Of a stretch of 64,000 nucleotides of DNA, positions 44,270-54,600 are shown piece after piece. The stretch's first letter is position 1. Each line of letters begins with the position of its first letter. The notes below the pieces were generated by a model. It was not told the DNA's origin. It was given only the letters and a program-made list of their open reading frames with translations, and made no database searches. The position numbers were made by a program, and so were the translations under genes. Source of the DNA: Sphingobacteriales bacterium TSM_CSS (GTDB lineage: Bacteria; Bacteroidota; Bacteroidia; Chitinophagales; UBA2359); the NCBI GenBank assembly GCA_002212985.1, contig NBMY01000077.1, positions 1 through 64,000 of the forward strand, in the 5' to 3' direction.

Positions 44270-44318
44270 TGCAAAACCCCAATTAGGTTGGTCGCGCTCC
44301 AGAATCCTGTCCCCAGAT

Positions 44319-44611
44319 CCTGTCGAAGGGGCGCCAAATTTTGTCCCCTGCTCCTGTCGAAGGCGTTCCCTGCTCCTGCCGAGTTCGCTCCCTGCTCCTG
44401 TCGAAGGCGCTCCCTGAGCCTGTCGAAGTCGCTCCCTGCTCCTGCCGAGTTCGCTCCCTGCTCCTGTCGAAGGCGCTCCCTGAGCCTGTCGAAGTCGCTC
44501 CCTGCTCCTGTCGAAGTCGCTCCCTGCTCCTGCCGAAGTCGCTCCCTGCTCCTGCCGAAGTCGCTCCCTGCTCCTGTCGAAGTCGCTCCCTGAGCCTGTC
44601 GAAGGGGCGCC
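44319..44611. repeat. 22-bp tandem repeat array (12 copies) with flanking 17-bp direct repeat
   Basis: The pentamer CCCTG recurs at exactly 22-bp steps from 44346 to 44588 (12 copies). The unit is CCCTG, then (CTC/GAG)CCTG, then (T/C)CGAAG or CCGAGT. Copies 2-4 and 5-7 form the same trio of variants, so there is a 66-bp higher-order period. The 17-mer cctgtcgaaggggcgcc occurs at both ends (44319 and 44595). The core gagcctgtcgaag resembles repeats known to be scattered between genes in many Bacteroidota genomes. It is in the spacer after lptD and is not a CRISPR because there are no unique spacers. Confidence 0.9.
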
Positions 44612-44838
44612 GTTTTTAATGTTTATATGCACATCAAACAACAAAATGAAAATACATAAAAAATACGGAAAATGTTTTTGGGAAAATTTCTGTCATTTTT
44701 GGGTAAAAATTTTTCAATTTAATTTTAAATATAGGTAAATTTATTTTTGAAAATAATTGTAAATCAATTGATTAAGCATTTTAAAATATTTTAACGTAAT
44801 ATTTTTCTGCTTTGTTTTCTGTTTTTCTTTAAAAGTTA

Positions 44839-44869
44839 TTTCGCAATAGTTTAGAACTTATTAACTTTG
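44839..44869 (+). promoter_or_regulatory. Candidate promoter of the secreted repeat protein gene at 45004
   Basis: TTTC at 44839-44842, a 19-nt spacer and TAACTTTG at 44862-44869. The region 44640-44860 is very AT-rich and holds no other clear feature. The leader to the ATG would be about 130 nt, with a GC-rich stretch near 44880-44945. Confidence 0.48.
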
Positions 44870-45003
44870 AGCGATAACACGCAGCTTGAGCGAGGTAAAA
44901 GTTTGCACAAAGCAAAGCAGCGGTAGGCTACAGAAGAACGCCCTGCCCATAAATGAGAGACAAACACATTTCAATAAAAAAACAATCTAAAACCAAAAAA
45001 ATT

Positions 45004-46014
45004 ATGAAGAAGTTAGTCTTACTCCTTTCCCTGGCAGTTTTTGCTGCTACCGGCGCTTTTGCGCAAACTACTCCCGCATCCGACCAATGTAGCCAAGGAG
45101 GCACCGACACTTCTGTCGGTCAAGGTCCTAACAGCACCTTTACAACGCCCAACAGTTTCACCATCTCCATTCCTGCTCCCACCACCTCGTTCACATTTAG
45201 CGCTGTTGCCGGACAAACCGACAACGACCAGGGTGTAACCGGTTTGGTAGTGCGCGAATATTTGGGTGGCGATGAAATAAGCTGCTTTGGCCGTGGCGAC
45301 GGTGTTATTGCCGCATACGTTGTGGGTGGTACCGCTCCTTACACTTTCACACTGTATCGAGAGGCTGGTGCTACTGATGTTTTGGTTGCTACTAGCCCAT
45401 CTGTTCCCGGTTCTTGTACTGGTGGTACCTGTTCTGGTAACTTTGAATTTAACGGCGGCACAGGTGGAAACTTTGCAACGTTGTTAACAACAGGACAATA
45501 TTACGTAAATGTTATCGATGCAAACGGTTGTGCTATCAGCTCGCTCACTGCGCCTACCTTTACCGGCGGTGCTGTAGGCACAGGTTACACCGCAGCTCTC
45601 ATTACACTTGAACAACCAGATGCGCTACAGGTTACCTATTGCCAAACTCCGGACCTCTGTCTGGCAAGTACCGGTCAAATTCAGTTGAGCATTACCGGTG
45701 GTACGCAGCCTTATGCGCTTACTTGGGCTGCCGGCACCTATAACGGCACTACTGCTCCCGGTGGTGTAGCTCCTGCTGCACAAGCCGGCAGCATTACGGC
45801 AGGCACGGTTACCAGCGCTACCTCACCCACATTAGTTGGTACCACACCCGCTACTGCTCAAAACGTAATGGATGCTGCTGCCCCCGGCGATTTAGCAACA
45901 GAAACCGAAAATACGCAAACAGTGCCCCAGCCGGTTACCATTTCCAACTTAACGGGTAGCTACAACTACAACTTTAGCGTTAATGACGCCAACAATTGCC
46001 CAATTGTACAATAA
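45004..46014 (+). CDS. Secreted repeat protein, SprB-like, without sorting domain
   Basis: A 336-residue exported protein from the ATG at 45004 (signal peptide 1-20, ending GAFAQ). It carries two or three degenerate SprB-like modules: GGTAPYTFTLYREAG then TTGQYYVNVIDANGC, and LSITGGTQPYALTWAAG then YNYNFSVNDANNC. It stops soon after the last DANNC, and neither a type A nor type B T9SS sorting domain is present. Either it is a genuine short secreted protein or the 3' part of a larger adhesin has been lost. Codon use is like its neighbours. A promoter lies upstream and two hairpins lie downstream. Confidence 0.78.
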   Translation: MKKLVLLLSLAVFAATGAFAQTTPASDQCSQGGTDTSVGQGPNSTFTTPNSFTISIPAPTTSFTFSAVAGQTDNDQGVTGLVVREYLGGDEISCFGRGDGVIAAYVVGGTAPYTFTLYREAGATDVLVATSPSVPGSCTGGTCSGNFEFNGGTGGNFATLLTTGQYYVNVIDANGCAISSLTAPTFTGGAVGTGYTAALITLEQPDALQVTYCQTPDLCLASTGQIQLSITGGTQPYALTWAAGTYNGTTAPGGVAPAAQAGSITAGTVTSATSPTLVGTTPATAQNVMDAAAPGDLATETENTQTVPQPVTISNLTGSYNYNFSVNDANNCPIVQ

Positions 46015-46039
46015 TGAGTTAAGAGTTTCCTAACTCATT
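46013..46039 (+). terminator. Hairpin at the stop codon
   Basis: Perfect 9-bp stem aatgagtta / taactcatt with a 9-nt loop, starting in the stop codon of the secreted repeat gene. No T tract, so weak. Confidence 0.42.
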
Positions 46040-46059
46040 TGCGTAATCCTTAACCCTCA

Positions 46060-46123
46060 AAGAGCAGCAGGCGCCGCGCCTGCCATTAAACAAGTGTGGT
46101 TTCTGCTGCTCTTATAACAACAC
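46060..46123 (+). terminator. Long hairpin with nested GC-rich stem
   Basis: Outer stem aagagcagcag / ctgctgctctt (11 bp) encloses a 42-nt loop that holds a smaller inverted repeat (aggcg/cgcct). A T-rich stretch (tttccctttttag) follows about 10 nt later. Probably a terminator of the gene at 45004. From here to 46326 I see nothing else. Confidence 0.55.
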
Positions 46124-46326
46124 TTTCCCTTTTTAGTAAACCTCCTGTCATCAAACGTTGAAGGTTTGTAAGTGACGCTATTTTTTACCGGTTACTTTAA
46201 TTTGAAATTTATTAAAGTTCGGGAAATCTTAATCAGATTAATTTAATCAATGGAGTTAGACTTATTTACTGATGTAAACACTATTTTATATGTTTTAGTT
46301 GATTGAGTAAATTTTCTATTTAAGTA

Positions 46327-48540
46327 ATGATTAATTATGTTTTTCATAGAACAAATAAACCTATCAATAGGCATTTTACATGCCTGTTGATTTTCTTTTT
46401 GGCATTTGCCCAATATGCCAATACGATTACTCATGAATATGTATGGGACGATTCAATAGTAATTAAAAACAATGAAAAGGTACAAAAAGGAATTGCCGGT
46501 ATTCCTTCTTTATTTGAAAGAACCCGAAGCAACGAATTAACCGATCAATACGGTTTTAGGCCGGTGGTTTTAAGTTCTTACGCATTGGAAGTTCATTTTT
46601 GGGGGTTAAATCCAATGGTGAACCACTTTTTTAATGTGCTTTATTTTTCATTGCTATGCGTATTAACCTACTTGCTGCTAAACAGCCTGTTCCCTTTAAA
46701 CCGCATACTTTGCTTCTTAATTACCCTGCTGTTCATTGTACACCCCCTTCATGCCGAGGTTGTTGCCAACATTAAAGGGCGCGATGAAATTTTTGCCCTG
46801 CTTTTTACCGTCGTTAGTTTCCTGGCATTATTAAAGTATGTACAGTCTAATTCGGGTTTGTTGCTCGCAGCGGCTGTTTTGCTGTTTCTGCTTGGCATTT
46901 TATCAAAAGAAAACAACCTCTTTTTTGCAGTTATCATACCGGTTTCTCTAATATGGCTAAAAAATATTTCGCTTAACAAAACTTTGTTCATTGCGCTGCT
47001 GCTTTCGGGTGTTAGCGCTTTTTTGGTTACCGGCACACTTACATTTAAATTGCTGCTTATACCTGTGGTATTACTTATGGTAGGTGTGCTACACCGGCTA
47101 CATGGTTGGGTTTTGCACATAAAGGCTCAAAAGGTTTTTTCAACATCGGTTGCCATAGGGGCCGCCTTTTTGTTTTTCTGGTTAATTGTAGCGGCCTATG
47201 CATACAATGACATGCCCGCCGTAACTTCCGAACAGGTGGCTGCAGCCCCCCTTTCTATACTTGCCGATGATGCAGATGGTTTGTACATGGAAGACAAGGT
47301 ATTGGGAAATCCGCTAAGAGGATTGCCGCATGATGCTTTCCCGCAGTTATTGGCAAACTCGTTTTTAATTCTCTTTAATTATTTGAAACTCTTCTTCTAT
47401 CCGGTATCATTGGTTTATTACTATGGTTTTAGTTATGTGCCGTTGGTGCATTGGAACAATGCGCAGGTTTTAACATCGGTGCTTATTTACAGCCTCCTCA
47501 TAGCATTGCTTTTTTACCATACCGCACATTACAAAGAACTTGCTTTCGCCACTTTGTTTTGCCTGCTCTCCATTACGCCTTATACGCATGTGCTGAAAAT
47601 ATTAGACGATTACATGGCAGACAGGTTTATGTTTGCCCCGTCATTAGCGCTGTGTACCATGGTAATGTTGGTGTTTTGGAAATACGGCAATTTGTCAGAT
47701 TTATTTGCCGGGGCTAAAGCGGGGTTGGGTAAGCGACTGCAAACGCTGCCTTTGCGGACTGTGGCAGTGGCTGTTTTTCTGTTGTTCAGCATTCCCCTGC
47801 TTTCCATGCAAACGCTACAGCGCAATCAGGTATGGAAAGATAATTATACCCTCGTAAGTTCAGACTTGCCCAAACTTGCCAATTGTTCAAGAGCACATTA
47901 TTATTATGCCAACGAGTGTTTTAATCAATACCTGCTTACCGAAAACCTACAAGCAAAGGCTAATTTTAAAGAGGCCACCATAGAACACTATAAAAAAAGT
48001 TTCTCCATACACAAAGCTGCTTTTTTTGCTTACACAGGATTGGCAAAAGCCTATGTGGCATTTAACGAACCTCAAAACGCCTTGCCGGTTTTGCAGGAAA
48101 TATTGCGTCTGTATCCACATCTGGCAATTAGCCATTACCAAATGGGGCATTATTACTATACACAGCAAGCCTATGAAGCGGCAATTCCTTTTTTGCAAAA
48201 AGCTTTTGAATTAAGACCTCGGTACAGAGAAACATATGCAGACCTTGCCTGGTCGTACCATTACGTTGGAAAAGACGATGAAGCGGTAAATGTATTGAAA
48301 AAAGGAATTGAAATAATGCCCGATTTTTTAAGCAATTACGGTAACCTGAGTGCCATATATTTTGATTTGGGGCAGTACAACGATGCTATGAACCTGTTGC
48401 TTACTGCTTTAAAATTTGACCCGATGGGAGAACCCATATACGACATGATCATCTATCAGTACGATGAAAGAGGTGAGTTCGACAAAGCAGAAAAATACTA
48501 TCGTGAAGCAAAAAACAAAGGACTGCTGAAAGGAAAATAA
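46327..48540 (+). CDS. TMTC-like integral membrane glycosyltransferase with C-terminal TPRs
   Basis: A 737-residue protein: about 10 transmembrane helices (1-460) then TPRs (about 560-737). The N-terminal part resembles GT-C glycosyltransferases of the O-mannosyltransferase/TMTC kind (PMT-like, DUF1736): YVWDDSIVIKNNEKVQKGI has the acidic pair in the first outward loop, and FIVHPLHAEVVANIKGRDEI is the matching later motif. Members transfer a sugar from a lipid carrier to proteins outside the cytoplasm. It ends 10 bp before the longest possible frame of the giant surface gene, so the two may be co-transcribed and the giant protein might be a substrate; this is inference. Plain ATG start at 46327. 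Confidence 0.85.
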   Translation: MINYVFHRTNKPINRHFTCLLIFFLAFAQYANTITHEYVWDDSIVIKNNEKVQKGIAGIPSLFERTRSNELTDQYGFRPVVLSSYALEVHFWGLNPMVNHFFNVLYFSLLCVLTYLLLNSLFPLNRILCFLITLLFIVHPLHAEVVANIKGRDEIFALLFTVVSFLALLKYVQSNSGLLLAAAVLLFLLGILSKENNLFFAVIIPVSLIWLKNISLNKTLFIALLLSGVSAFLVTGTLTFKLLLIPVVLLMVGVLHRLHGWVLHIKAQKVFSTSVAIGAAFLFFWLIVAAYAYNDMPAVTSEQVAAAPLSILADDADGLYMEDKVLGNPLRGLPHDAFPQLLANSFLILFNYLKLFFYPVSLVYYYGFSYVPLVHWNNAQVLTSVLIYSLLIALLFYHTAHYKELAFATLFCLLSITPYTHVLKILDDYMADRFMFAPSLALCTMVMLVFWKYGNLSDLFAGAKAGLGKRLQTLPLRTVAVAVFLLFSIPLLSMQTLQRNQVWKDNYTLVSSDLPKLANCSRAHYYYANECFNQYLLTENLQAKANFKEATIEHYKKSFSIHKAAFFAYTGLAKAYVAFNEPQNALPVLQEILRLYPHLAISHYQMGHYYYTQQAYEAAIPFLQKAFELRPRYRETYADLAWSYHYVGKDDEAVNVLKKGIEIMPDFLSNYGNLSAIYFDLGQYNDAMNLLLTALKFDPMGEPIYDMIIYQYDERGEFDKAEKYYREAKNKGLLKGK

Positions 48541-48658
48541 CTTTAAAAAAATGCTCTTTACGGTTGTAAAGGTTGGCAATCGACTTGAAAACAATCAACC
48601 TGTTTGTTATCAAAACCCGAAACAACAAGTAAAGAGCGTAAATTATAGCAATTCAATT

Positions 48659-51600
48659 ATGTGCAATAGTAAAAAAATGATTGAGTTTATAATGCACTCA
48701 TCTATACATAAAATACCCATCGGCCTTGCAATTGTATTGCTTGGATTTGCCTTGCTGCTTCCTGCACAAAAGTTAAATGCACAGTGTGCAAACGATAACG
48801 CATTTCAGGGAACGGCGGGCGATTTTTGTGCTTTAAACATCACCTCTTCAACGGCTGCTTCTGCAAGGGCAGGTTGGTATATTGACTGGCCGGTTTCTAC
48901 AGGGCATACTTACCGGTTTTCTCATTGTGGCGGCAGTTTTGATTCAAGAATTACGCTCTATAATGGCACCAGTACAACTTCTTTAGCATTTAACGATGAT
49001 AACGGCGTTGCTTGTACTGGAGTAGCCGCATCATTACAATGGACAGCAACATATACAGGTAATGTTCGTGTATTGACTGATCAATGGACAAGCGGTGATG
49101 CTTGTTCGCCTTCAGGTGCATTTATTGCTCTAGCTGGTTCAATTGTTAGTTTCAAAGCCGGTACCAACTTCTCTACCCCAATTGCGGTTGGTACTTTATC
49201 GGGCTGTGCTTCATACAGCAATACACAAGATAATGGCACCTGCTTTTTCAATGATTTCGGTCAAGCCAGCGGCGATATTTATTACCAGTTTGTATTAAAT
49301 AATACCGCTACGGTAAATCTTTCACACTGCGGCTCTGGTTTCGATACTTATATGTATCTGCTCAACAGCGGCGGTGGTACAATTACCTCAAACGATGATA
49401 GCGGACCCTTGTGTGCTTCAACAACTTCCTCTATTCAAATTTCACTCGGTGCCGGCACTTACTATCTGGTCTCAGAAGGATTTAGCTCCAATACCGGCAA
49501 CATCAATACTCAAATTTCCATTCAGCCTCCAACCGGCGGCAGTATTTCAGGCAGCGCTTCTGCGGTTTGCCCCGGCCAAACCGGCACTACCTATACCATT
49601 AGCGGGGTAAGTAATGCAACAGACTACTTATGGTCTGTTCCCGCCGGCGCAACCATTACTGCAGGGCAGGGTACTACCTCTATTACCGTTACATGGGGCA
49701 CTACGGGTGGCAACGTAACCTGCACACCCCGCACCTATGGCGGAACCTGTAACGGAACCGCAGTAAGTTTTGCCGTTACCATGCAAACCAACTCCACCGC
49801 TCCATCGGGCATTACCGGCAACACTACCATTTGTGCAGGTGGCAGCACCACACTCACCGTTTCGGGCGGCAGTTTGGGTACCGGTGCAGGCTGGTTTTGG
49901 TACAGCGGCAGTTGCGGCGGCACGTTGGTTGCTTCCAATACATCAAGTGTATCGGTAGCTCCAGGCTCTACTACTACCTACTTTGTACGGGCACAGGGCA
50001 CTTGTAATACTACCACTTGCGCCAGTGTAACGGTTTCGGTTGTAGCAGACCCATCCATTTCCGTATCGGGCGCCACTACTGTTTGTTATAACGGAACAGC
50101 CACGCTATCCGCTTCGCCAGCCAACGGTACGGGAACCTGCACCATTCAGTGGCAAAGCAGCCCCAATAACAGCACCTGGACAAATATCAGCGGTGCAAAC
50201 AGCAGTACCTATACTACGCCGGCGCTAACTTCCTCTACCTGGTATAGGGCTACCTACAGTTGTACAGGAAGCGGTTGCGATGCAGCAACATCGGGTAGCA
50301 TACTGGTAACGGTAAATTATCCTACTGGTGCTCAGTTTGGTAATCCTATTGTGGTTGGTACGCTATCGGGTTGTGCTTCTTATAGCAACACACAAAATAA
50401 TAGTACCACAAACTGTTTCCTCAATGACTTTGGCCAAGCCAGTGATGATATTTACTACCAGTTTACGTTAAACAATACGGCAACTGTAAATATTTCGCAT
50501 TGTGGTTCTGCCGTAGGTGATACTTATATAAGCCTGTTGAACAGCGGTGGCGGAATTATCCAACAGGTTGATGACAACGGACCCATATGTTCGGGTTTAC
50601 AGGCTTCTATACAAGCTACTCTTGGTGCAGGCACTTACTATGTAGTATCCGAAGGTTATAGCACAAATGCCGGTGATATTACCACCCAAATTTCCATACA
50701 GGCTCCTACGGGCGGCAGTATAACGGGCAACTCGGCAGTTTGCCCCAGCCAGGCGGGTACTACTTATACCATTAGCGGCGTTAATTTTGCAACAGATTAC
50801 CAGTGGTCTGTTCCAGCGGGCGCAACCATTACTGCAGGTCAGGGTACTACCTCTATTACCGTTACATGGGGCAGCACAGGCGGCAACGTAACCTGTACGC
50901 CACGCACTTATGGCGGAGCATGCAGCGGAACGGCGGTGAATTTTGCCGTTACCATGCAAACCACCTCAAGTGCACCAACAGGAGTAAGCGGTGCAGCTAC
51001 TATTTGTACCGGTGGCAGTGCTACGCTCACCGTATCGGGCGGCAGTTTAGGTACCGGCGCAGGCTGGTTTTGGTACAGCGGCAGTTGCGGCGGCACGTTG
51101 GTGGCTTCCAATACGTCCAGTATAACAGTTTCACCGGGTTCAACCACTACCTATTTTGTAAGGGCCGAAGGTACTTGTAATACCACCACTTGCGCCAGTG
51201 CAACGGTTACCGTTGTAGCCGATCCTGTTGCTCCAACAGCCACCAAATCGCCTAATGTGACAACTGTTTGCGCTGGCGCAACCTTAACCTTAACCGGCGT
51301 AACCGATAACGGGGGCGGCACCGGCACCTGCAACATAGAGTACAGCGCCAACGGCGGCGCATGGACTACCACATTGCCCAGTCTTACCGCAACCGTAGGA
51401 ACCAACAGCATTGCAGTGCGCAAAAACTGCAACGGTTCAGGTTGTGATATTTCACCTGTTAATACCTACTCATGGACGGTTGTAGCCGATCCGAGCGCTT
51501 CAACACCATCATTCACCAACAGCAGCATTTGCGTTGGCGGCAGCACGGTAGTAAGCACTACTGCTTCAGGTGGTACGGGCAGCTATACCTACCAATGGCA

Positions 51601-54600
51601 ATATTTCAATGGCAGCACTTGGGGAAGCGTGGTAAACGGTACACCTGCGGGATCTGCCTATACCAATGCCACTACAGCAAACTTGACCATTGCAGGTATC
51701 AGCGCTGCGGGCAGCTACCAATACCGTTGTGTTGTAGGCGATACCGGTTCGGGTTGCGATGCTGTTAACAGTGCGGCTTCCACGTTAACCGTTGTAGCCG
51801 ATCCTATAGCGCAAACCATTTCACCGTCAGTAGCCAATGGCACAACGCTTTGTGTGGGCGGTACGGTATCTGCTACGTTTTCGGGTGGTTCGGGAGGTAC
51901 CGGCACTGTAACCGATACGTATGAATTTAGCACCAACAGCGGCGGCAGTTGGAGTGCCTATACGCCCGGAAGCACCATTACCGCCACAACCGGCATGTTG
52001 GGTACCAATACTATTCAGATTAGAACACGCCGCACCGCTACCGGCAACGGTTGCGATGCCAGTGCATACAATACGGTTTCCTATTCGGTTAACCAGTTAG
52101 ACTATGCTAATCTTCAATTCCCCGCTTCTGCTACAATATGCCAGGGCAATAGTTTTACTGCCTACGGGCAAGTGTACGAACTGGGTGTAACCGAAGCTGC
52201 AGGAGCAGGCGCCGGCATTACTGCCCAAATTGGATATAATACCGCTAATACCGACCCCTCAACCTGGACTAACTGGTCTTCAACTACCTTTAACATACAA
52301 TTGGGTAATAATGATGAATATGCCGGAACACTTTCGGGCTTGGCTGTAGGTACTTATTATTATACGTTCCGTTATTCGCTCAACGGCTGCCCCTACCAGT
52401 ATGGCGGTTTCAGCGGCGGTTTCTGGAACGGCACTACCAATGTAAACGGCGTACTTACGGTAAACCCCAACCATACCATTACGCTCACTTCTGCCGTTGG
52501 TACCAATAACCAAACCGTTTGCCAGAATGTTGCCATTACCAACATTACCTATTCGGTTGGCGGCGGCGCAACCGGAGCATCTGTTTCAGGTTTGCCAAGC
52601 GGCGTAACGGGTTCGTTCAGTGCAGGCGTGTTTACCATCAGCGGCGCCCCAACTGCTGCCGGTGGCACTTACAACTACACTGTAACCACTTCGGGAAATA
52701 GTTGTACCGTTGCAACCGCCACCGGAACCATTATTGTAAAAGAACTGCTCGATTATGCCAACCTACAGTTCCCCGCAACTGCCACAATTTGTCAGGGCGG
52801 TTCCGTAACTGTTTTTGGGCAGGTTTTCGAACCGGGTGTAACGCCCGGTGCAGGCGCACAAGGACCCGGTATTACAGCAGAACTTGGTTACAGTACCTCT
52901 AACTCCAATCCCAACACATGGACAAACTGGCAAACTGCCACTTTTAACTCCGGCGGAGGCGGCGCCAATAATGATGAGTATCAGGCTAACTTAGGCGCTG
53001 CACTTACACCGGGTACCTACTACTATGCCTACCGCTATACTCTTAACGGTTGCCAGTATCAATACGGCGGCTACAGCGGCAGCGGCGGCGGTTTCTGGAA
53101 TGGCAGCACCAATATAAGCGGGGTATTAACCATTGTAGCCGACCCCACCGCCCCCACCAACACGCCTACCCCTGCTGCGGGTGCGGTTTGCGTAGGTGCA
53201 GTTTTAAGCGTTACTGCATCGGGGAGTACCGGTGGCACAGGCAATTGTACATATCAATACGCCATTGACCCCGGTACAGGTACTTTTGGTGCATTTGGGG
53301 CAACAAATTCTGTAACAGCTTCCAGTGTTGGCAACGGCACTTACCGAATTAAATCGAGATACAGTTGCGATGGAACCGGCTGCGATGTTTCAGCCGAAAC
53401 TACTACCACATGGACAGTTGTATCAGACCCGACGGTAACCATAAGCGGCGCTGCCGATGTATGCTTTGGCGGTAGTGTAACGCTTACTGCAAACGTAAGC
53501 GGCGGCTCAGGCACGAGCAGTTACCAATGGCGTCGCAACAGCACCAATATATCGGGGGCTACTTCATCAACCTATACCACCGATAACACGCTTGTAGCAG
53601 GTAGTTACAGTTACGATGTGATTGTTACACAAACTGGCAGCGGTTGTTCAAATACGGCCACTGCGGTATCTGCCAATGTAGTAGCCGACCCCGCCCTGTC
53701 TGCCCCAACCTTAACCAATGCATCGATATGTATTGGAGGTAGTACCGCTATCAGCACAAATGCCACAGGTGGCACGGGAACATTTAATTATCAATGGCAA
53801 TATTCTGCAAATGGCAGTACAGGTTGGGCAAACGTAGCAACAGGTACACCAACTGCATATACCTATACCAATGCCACTACATCAACTTTAAATATAGCCA
53901 CAACCAATAGCGCATCGCCAGCAACGGTTTATTACCGGTGCCTGTTAAGCAGCAATACCCCGGCCGGCGCCGGGTGCGATGCCACATCGGCCAATGCCGT
54001 ACTAACTCTGGTAGCCGACCCTGTATCACCTACTTCATCCACTAAATCACCCAATGCCACGTCAGTCTGTGAAGGCTCAGCCCTTACCATTAGCTCGCCA
54101 ACCGGCGGCAGTGCCGGCGTAGGTTGTGTTTTGGAATACAGGTTTACCCAAGATGGTGGCACAACTTTTTCAACACCTTCAACAAGTATTCCGGTACTAA
54201 CTGCCAATTTGGGCGGTTATGATGCCATACAAGCTCGGTATAACAGTTGTTTAACGGGTTGCGATCAACCATCTGCATGGGTTACAATAGGACAATGGAC
54301 GGTTATAGCCGACCCTGCTATCACTGCAACCACCCAACCTCCCAACCCGATTTGCCCGGGCGGTAGCGGAACCTTTACCGTTTCAGCCACAGGTGGAACC
54401 GATGGAACGGGGGCAACAGCACGAACCCAACAATGGCAATATTCGGCTAATGGTACTACGGGTTGGGCAAATGTAATTGATGGTACTCCTACAGGTGTTA
54501 CTTACGGTGGTACCGGGACAGCTACTTCTTTAGTGGCTAGTACCAATAACAGTACCACACTTCCTGGCACCTATTATTATCAGGTAATTGTGGGTGCTAC

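Noticed and set aside
44319-44611. CRISPR array
   Set aside because: Units are contiguous with no unique spacers, the period is 22 bp, and no cas genes are present.
44261-44644. Open frames on both strands across the 22-bp array, including one of 127 residues
   Set aside because: Any frame is open because the 22-bp unit lacks stops. They have no start context, and low-complexity composition.
48551-48658. Longer N-terminus for the giant protein
   Set aside because: The extra 36 residues are not a signal peptide and are unlike the family; the hydrophobic export segment follows the ATG cluster at 48659-48692.
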